A stretch of DNA of 42,224 bases from a virus, in IMG/VR virus record IMGVR_UViG_3300046501_000684, positions 1 to 42,224 of that record; one strand, written 5' to 3'. Within the stretch, counting starts at the first letter, position 1. Each line of letters opens with the position of its first letter. The notes under the pieces are model-generated. The model had not been told where the DNA came from and did not search any database. It saw nothing but the letters and a program-made list of their open reading frames with translations. Positions 38,547-42,224 of the stretch are shown piece after piece. Both the position numbers and the translations under genes were made by a program.

Positions 38547-38600
38547 AACGTACACGTCCCAGCTGAAGGCTGGGTGTACAAACAGCGAGGCAGATGGCTG

Positions 38601-38756
38601 ATGGGGCTGCTCGAATTTTTATCCGACCTTCTCAGCGGACTCGCTAATATCCAGCCTTACGAAAAACCTCGCAGGGTCTTCACGCGGGGATTTGTCGCAT
38701 TCTGCGTTATGGTGGCTGTGCTTGAGCTGATGACGCTGAACCATTTCTATGGGTGA
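38601..38756 (+). CDS. Small single-pass membrane protein
   Basis: A 51-residue protein with one hydrophobic helix near the C-terminus (FVAFCVMVAVLELMTL) and a short amphipathic N-terminus (MGLLEFLSDLLSG). The ATG at 38601 has GAGG at ten bases; a GTG at 38574 would add nine residues. It lies in the lysogen-expressed block after cI. Superinfection exclusion is one possible use of such a protein, but nothing proves it. Confidence 0.52.
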   Translation: MGLLEFLSDLLSGLANIQPYEKPRRVFTRGFVAFCVMVAVLELMTLNHFYG

Positions 38757-38908
38757 TGCCGGTGTCGAATGCGGATGGAGGTGAAGGCAGGAAGGATTGT
38801 GCAGGTGAAGGCCGGGTGATCTGGCAGGGCGCGAGTTTTAAAAAAATCCGTGGCGCGCTTCTGGCGATGGGCGGTATAAGGTTACTGGTATCGAAAACTA
38901 ACAACCGC

Positions 38909-38917
38909 TGTGATAAT
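38909..38917 (+). promoter_or_regulatory. Extended -10 promoter element for the ImmA/DUF4411 pair
   Basis: TGTGATAAT, an extended -10 with five of six matches in GATAAT, located 39 bases before the 38956 start. No good -35 is present. The 199-base gap 38757-38955 holds no gene. Confidence 0.45.
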
Positions 38918-38955
38918 GGATGATCGATATGTTAATGGAGCTCAGGCGGTGATTT

Positions 38956-40128
38956 ATGCCAGGAATTAACCCCGAGGTGCTGGTTTGGGCTAGGGAAACT
39001 GCTGGCTTGACAGTGACGAAAGCTGCAAAGTCTTTAGTTCTGGGCGGGAAAAAAATTCGTCCCGAAGAAGCATTGCTTCAATACGAGCAAGGATTGAAGG
39101 AGGTTTCTCGCCCCCTACTTGCGAAAATGGCAACAACCTATCGCCGTCCATTGCTAGTTTTCTATCTCCCGAAACCACCCGCAGCGGCTGAGCGCGGAGA
39201 GGATTTCCGCACCGTTCCAGAAGAAATTCGTATCGAAAGCAAAGGGCATTTGGATGCTCTTGTAAGAGATATTTACGTTCGACAGGAGCTGATAAAAAAT
39301 ATCCTTCAGGATGCCGAAGAGGCTATCCCAAAAGATTACGTTGGGTCTATTAGTCGGCATCTTGACGTCGCTGTAGCATCGCAGCAACTAGGAAATTTGA
39401 TCGATTTTGATCTTAAAGCCTTTCGAAAATACCCAAAACCAGAAGACGCGTTCTCCTATCTTCGAAAATGTGTTGAGCAGACTGGCACATTTGTTTTGTT
39501 AATCGGTAATCTGGGAAGCCATCACTCTAATATTCCGGTAGAGGCTTTTAGGGGATTCGCACTCGCTGATAAAATAGCGCCACTTATAGTAATAAATGAC
39601 CAAGATGCACCCGCAGCCCGTTCCTTCACCTTGCTACATGAGTTATCCCACATATTACTGGGTGCAACCGGGCTTAGCGGAAGTAGAGCAGAAGCCAAAA
39701 TAGAGCGTTACTGCAATGACATCGCTAGCACATTACTTATGCCTGCGGGGGAGATCGAGGCGAAAGAATGGCCCACGGAAAATATAGATGTGCTTTTGAG
39801 GTCAATCTCCGGCCACGCAAGAAACATAAATGTGAGTGGCTCTATGATCGCTTACCGTCTTTTTTCTGCCGGTTTAATCAATGACAACACTTGGCAAAAA
39901 ATATCTGAGAAACTCCGCGAACTTTGGCTTATTAAAAAAGCTGCAAAAAAAGATGATCGCGATGACAGCAGCGGGCCAAGCTACTACGTGGTGAGGCGTC
40001 ATAAAGTAGGGAATGCGCTTCTGGAGCTAGTCAACAGAACGATGCGGGAAGGCGCGTTGACCGCGACGAAAGCCGGAAGGGTTCTCGGCGTAAAGCCGGC
40101 AAATGTCTACAATTTGGTTGGCATATAA
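38956..40128 (+). CDS. XRE-type HTH plus ImmA/IrrE metalloprotease
   Basis: A 390-residue protein. The N-terminal region (VWARETAGLTVTKAAKSLVLGGKKIRPEEALLQYEQG) resembles a short helix-turn-helix (COG2856 type). The catalytic zinc motif HELSH is at residues 228-232 (TLLHELSHILLG), followed by EAKIERYCNDIASTLLMPAGE, which supplies the third ligand. ImmA/IrrE proteases cut or antagonise repressors, and COG2856 proteins are also the partner half of predicted toxin-antitoxin pairs. The gene lies one base before the DUF4411 gene. It is AT-richer than the prophage core, which suggests horizontal acquisition. Confidence 0.86.
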   Translation: MPGINPEVLVWARETAGLTVTKAAKSLVLGGKKIRPEEALLQYEQGLKEVSRPLLAKMATTYRRPLLVFYLPKPPAAAERGEDFRTVPEEIRIESKGHLDALVRDIYVRQELIKNILQDAEEAIPKDYVGSISRHLDVAVASQQLGNLIDFDLKAFRKYPKPEDAFSYLRKCVEQTGTFVLLIGNLGSHHSNIPVEAFRGFALADKIAPLIVINDQDAPAARSFTLLHELSHILLGATGLSGSRAEAKIERYCNDIASTLLMPAGEIEAKEWPTENIDVLLRSISGHARNINVSGSMIAYRLFSAGLINDNTWQKISEKLRELWLIKKAAKKDDRDDSSGPSYYVVRRHKVGNALLELVNRTMREGALTATKAGRVLGVKPANVYNLVGI

Positions 40129-40129
40129 A

Positions 40130-40648
40130 ATGGCAGATGATAGGAAGCTTTTCTTGCTGGACGCAAACACACTAATCACCTCGCAAGGTGTTTATTACCC
40201 GCAAGCGATGGTGCCCGAACTCTGGACTTGGCTAATACACCAGGGGATGTCGGGCCGTGTGAAAATGCCGCTGGAAATTTACGAAGAGGTCATTGCTGGA
40301 AAAGATGACCCACTGACAAACTGGATCAAAAAACCAAATATCAAAGCTCATATTATTTTAAATGAGCACGTTAATCCTGAGGCGGTTGCTCACGTCACTT
40401 ACAACGGATACGCCCCCGACCTCAACGAGGATGAAATTGCGTATATAGGAAGAGATCCTTTTTTAATCTCTTACGCACTTGAGTCAAAAGATCGATGTGT
40501 AGTGTCCTTGGAAGCATCAAAGCCATCAACCAAGCGACAAAACCGCCGCGTCCCAGATGTCTGCAAAGCTCTTGGCGCCGAATGCTGTGACGTTTTTGGA
40601 ATGATGAGAGCTTTAGGTTTCCATACTGGCTGGGACAAAGCTAAGTAA
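40130..40648 (+). CDS. DUF4411 (PIN-like) protein
   Basis: A 172-residue protein with the PIN-type opening KLFLLDANTLIT (catalytic Asp) and later acidic residues in LNEDEIAYIGRDPFLISYALE and a C-terminal PDVCKALGAECCDVFGMMRALGF. DUF4411 proteins are predicted RNases and the toxin half of pairs with ImmA/IrrE-HTH genes. Here the pair is in one operon with a one-base gap and a strong terminator behind it. It may be a plasmid-like addiction unit or a phage-defence moron. Confidence 0.82.
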   Translation: MADDRKLFLLDANTLITSQGVYYPQAMVPELWTWLIHQGMSGRVKMPLEIYEEVIAGKDDPLTNWIKKPNIKAHIILNEHVNPEAVAHVTYNGYAPDLNEDEIAYIGRDPFLISYALESKDRCVVSLEASKPSTKRQNRRVPDVCKALGAECCDVFGMMRALGFHTGWDKAK

Positions 40649-40675
40649 TTTTTCGTTTTATATAGTCTGCACGTC

Positions 40676-40699
40676 AGCCCGGCCCAGCGCCGGGCTTTT
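40676..40699 (+). terminator. Rho-independent terminator of the ImmA/DUF4411 operon
   Basis: AGCCCGGC (40676-40683), five-base loop, GCCGGGCT (40689-40696), then TTT. Between here and 40885 I see no gene; the plus-strand open frame starting at 40742 lacks an SD. Confidence 0.85.
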
Positions 40700-40885
40700 C
40701 GTATCCGCCCTGTCATCCCTTCGTCACATCCACCATGCACAATGCGGTCAGCCAAAAGGATTTGGCCCATCCATAGAGAGCCCAGTCCAGTGCCGGTTTT
40801 TTTGTTCTGCCCTCCCCGCCAGGATCGAATCAGCAGCCATATGAGGGAACGGCGTGGAAGTCCAATTGAAAGCTGTTCCCTAGTT

Positions 40886-40914
40886 TTAAAACGCCCCCTG
40901 CTGCATGAGGGCGT
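40886..40914 (-). terminator. Terminator of the 40922-41308 gene
   Basis: On the minus strand: ACGCCC, twelve-base loop, GGGCGT (40909-40914 with 40891-40896), then TTTTAAAA. It stands 8 bases from the gene's stop. Confidence 0.65.
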
Positions 40915-40921
40915 AATTCCG

Positions 40922-41308
40922 CTAGCCAAACTTCTTCTTACAAACCTCTTTCCCTGCGGTTACAACTGCAGTACAGAATGCCAAGCCGACACCAGATGTA
41001 CCAGCGACACATGCTGCCAATGCAGTCGCGGCAACAATATCGCATGCATATCCCTTAATGCCGCCTAGATCTAAATTGAGACCAAAATTTTCAATTGCCT
41101 GCCCATCAATGAAAATCGGAGAATTGAAAGGTCTTGCAATCAGATGTTCGTGGTTCGAGTTTAAATCTATTGGGCTTGGTGCACCGTCATCCGGGATAAA
41201 CTCAGTGTCCTCGGAAATGTAATTTATGCTACTAAGGATCGACAAAACTTTTACTCGATCGTCCTCTGATGACTCCTCAAACGCAGTCCTATCAACTTTA
41301 AGCTCCAT
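40922..41308 (-). CDS. Unknown protein with bacteriocin-like C-terminus
   Basis: A 128-residue protein, well started (GGGAG 6 bases before the ATG) and with its own terminator. The N-terminal ~80 residues are acidic and leader-like (MELKVDRTAFEESSEDDRVKV; INYISEDTEFIPDDG). The last ~45 residues are hydrophobic and Gly/Ala-rich with four cysteines (GYACDIVAATALAACVAG...AFCTAVV...EVCKKKFG). That pattern resembles small membrane-active bacteriocins cut from a longer precursor. There is no signal peptide, modifying enzyme or exporter next to it in the window. The family is not recognised; the bacteriocin idea rests on composition only. Confidence 0.68.
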   Translation of the reverse strand: MELKVDRTAFEESSEDDRVKVLSILSSINYISEDTEFIPDDGAPSPIDLNSNHEHLIARPFNSPIFIDGQAIENFGLNLDLGGIKGYACDIVAATALAACVAGTSGVGLAFCTAVVTAGKEVCKKKFG

Positions 41309-41439
41309 ATCATGCTCCCTTAGTTTGCTCTAGCAGCTTGGAAATTATTGAACAAAATAAAATTCTCGCCACTAGGAAACTTGCCGTTCGTCTGATAAAT
41401 GAACGTATCTTAAACACATTAAACACCAGTCCAAACCCG

Positions 41440-41464
41440 TGATCGGCGCGACTTGCGCCGATCA
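41440..41464. other. Perfect 10-bp hairpin in an intergenic gap
   Basis: TGATCGGCGC, loop GACTT, GCGCCGATCA. There is no T-run on either side, so it is not a normal terminator. It lies in the 286-base gap 41309-41594, which otherwise holds no gene I can support and is AT-rich near 41340-41430. Confidence 0.5.
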
Positions 41465-41594
41465 TCGCCCCGAATAGAACACCACTTCGCTCCCACAGAT
41501 GGCTGTCGCCGACGCCATGGCTCCCCAGCACCGGTTTTTGCTACGTGCGACCTCTGTTGCTACGCTCCCCACTCTCTCGAACGGAGTCGAAGCC

Positions 41595-41813
41595 ATGCCT
41601 ACCCCCGAATATTCTCTTCCTGATGTCCTTGAGCGCATGCATGAAAATCAAAACACTCTGGAGGCTGCCATTATGGAGCTGACGTTGCTGGTTGAGAGTC
41701 AGGGCGCGATCGAGATAGGCGGTAACGTCCGCGGTGCTCTGGATACGATCCGCGAGAACACCGGGCATATCAAACAGGGCTTGGCCAGGCTGAAGACTCA
41801 ACGTTCGGACTGA
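41595..41813 (+). CDS. Small hypothetical protein, Pseudomonas prophage type
   Basis: A 72-residue helical protein (MPTPEYSLPDVLERMHENQNTLEAAIMELTLLVESQG...GHIKQGLARLK). It has a GGAG eight bases before the ATG and a strong terminator after it (41852-41875). Proteins of this type are frequent near prophages of fluorescent pseudomonads and have no assigned function. It may form coiled-coil dimers. Confidence 0.68.
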   Translation: MPTPEYSLPDVLERMHENQNTLEAAIMELTLLVESQGAIEIGGNVRGALDTIRENTGHIKQGLARLKTQRSD

Positions 41814-41851
41814 TCGAGACAGCTTCCTCCTGAAATCCGCAACAGAATATG

Positions 41852-41875
41852 AGCTCGCCAAACGCGGGCTTTTTT
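41852..41875 (+). terminator. Rho-independent terminator
   Basis: AGCTCGC (41852-41858), loop CAAAC, GCGGGCT (41864-41870, one G-U pair), then TTTTT. It ends the 41595-41813 gene. Confidence 0.78.
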
Positions 41876-41911
41876 GTGCCCGGAGAAAAGCCCCCTGCCC
41901 GCACATGCCTC

Positions 41912-41952
41912 TTGCCAAAATATGGCAGGAACAATACTGTACATACATACAG
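41912..41952 (+). promoter_or_regulatory. SOS promoter with LexA box
   Basis: -35 TTGCCA (41912-41917), 17-base spacer, -10 TACTGT (41935-41940), overlapped by CTGTACATACATACAG (41937-41952), which has both CTGT and ACAG half-sites of the LexA box and 14 of 16 matches to the ideal sequence. It lies 20 bases before the DUF1654 start. Confidence 0.85.
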
Positions 41953-41972
41953 TTATTAGCAAGGAGCTTTCT

Positions 41973-42224
41973 ATGTCAGAAATCGCATCACCCGTATCAC
42001 AAGCCAGAGACTCATATGAATTGATTGGGCGGCGCATCCAGCGGCTTATAGCTGCACCCAGCGTGCAAAAGGTCCAGGCCATCACTGTCACCAGGCTTGA
42101 AGCAGAACCCGCTGAAGCATGGCAGCAAGTCCTTCAGGAGATTGAAGAGACCAGCGGTGTAAGCATGGAGCGCCTTGAAAGCGGCGCGGTAAGAATCGGG
42201 TGGCGAGAGTACTGCGAAGCCTGA
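41973..42224 (+). CDS. DUF1654-like protein, SOS-controlled
   Basis: An 83-residue protein of the Pseudomonas DUF1654 type (SYELIGRRIQRLIAAPSVQKVQAITVTRLEAEPAEAWQQVLQEIEE...VRIGWREY). The AAGGAG SD lies 6 bases before the ATG and a LexA box sits in the promoter, so it should be induced by DNA damage together with the prophage. Function unknown. The stop codon is the last three bases of the window. Confidence 0.82.
   Translation: MSEIASPVSQARDSYELIGRRIQRLIAAPSVQKVQAITVTRLEAEPAEAWQQVLQEIEETSGVSMERLESGAVRIGWREYCEA

Noticed and set aside
40742-41068. Plus-strand Cys-rich 108-codon frame
   Set aside because: It overlaps the better-supported minus-strand gene at 40922-41308, crosses its terminator and has no SD.
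1-42224. Integrase, attachment repeats, tRNA genes and CRISPR arrays
   Set aside because: None could be recognised by reading. Attachment repeats cannot be called without the other prophage end or an empty-site genome.

Overview
The window is most of a lambda-type, long-tailed (siphophage-like) prophage in a Pseudomonas chromosome, probably of the fluorescens group. This rests on the moderately GC-rich, Pseudomonas-like coding, on protein families typical of Pseudomonas prophages (DUF1654, DUF4055 portal, DUF2280 small terminase, phage metallopeptidase) and on a complete lambda-like gene order. No integrase, excisionase, tRNA gene or CRISPR array is visible, so at least one prophage end lies outside the window.

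Layout from right to left, which is the direction of lytic transcription on the minus strand. The immunity region (37283-38243) has a self-cleaving CI-type repressor on the plus strand and a Cro-like protein on the minus strand, with three evenly spaced operators between them. The early operon (36209-37247 and 31512-36108) encodes two small ribbon-helix-helix-like proteins, a CII/CP76-like regulator, a Rha-type regulator, an O-like initiator that carries an iteron origin inside its reading frame, a P-position protein, a winged-helix protein, an Ead/Ea22-like protein, NinB and NinG. A gene in the Q position (30838-31515) follows, then a DUF2513-like gene and a leader bounded by terminators just before the holin (29756-30079).

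Next to the holin is an accessory island (27639-29753). It holds an Acb2-type cyclic-nucleotide sponge (anti-CBASS), a small coupled partner, two plus-strand genes running against the late operon and a phage metallopeptidase. Then come the terminase, DUF4055 portal, MuF head protein, a membrane-protein moron, scaffold, capsid, connectors, tail tube, G/GT frameshift chaperones (slippery GGGAAAC), tape measure, M, L, K, two moron genes, I, J, tail fibres and fibre chaperone, endolysin, and Rz with Rz1 nested inside it. The holin is therefore about 27 kb away from the endolysin and spanins. Strong hairpins, several with U-runs, sit just 5' of ribosome binding sites through the late operon. This suggests that processive antitermination, or RNA processing, shapes late expression.

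Flanking cargo. On the left (500-2045) is a plus-strand type VI secretion module of PAAR protein, zinc amidase effector and likely immunity protein, which converges on the spanin genes. On the right (38346-42224) are two small genes, an ImmA/IrrE-type protease with HTH paired with a DUF4411 PIN-like protein, a minus-strand protein with a bacteriocin-like hydrophobic Cys-containing C-terminus, and a DUF1654 gene behind a near-consensus LexA box.

Most noteworthy: the Acb2 homologue; a 39-bp dyad element present both upstream of acb2 and inside the rha-like gene; the five-iteron origin read in all three frames; the G/GT frameshift; the three-operator switch with a candidate shared -35 hexamer; and the chain of terminator-like hairpins in the late operon.
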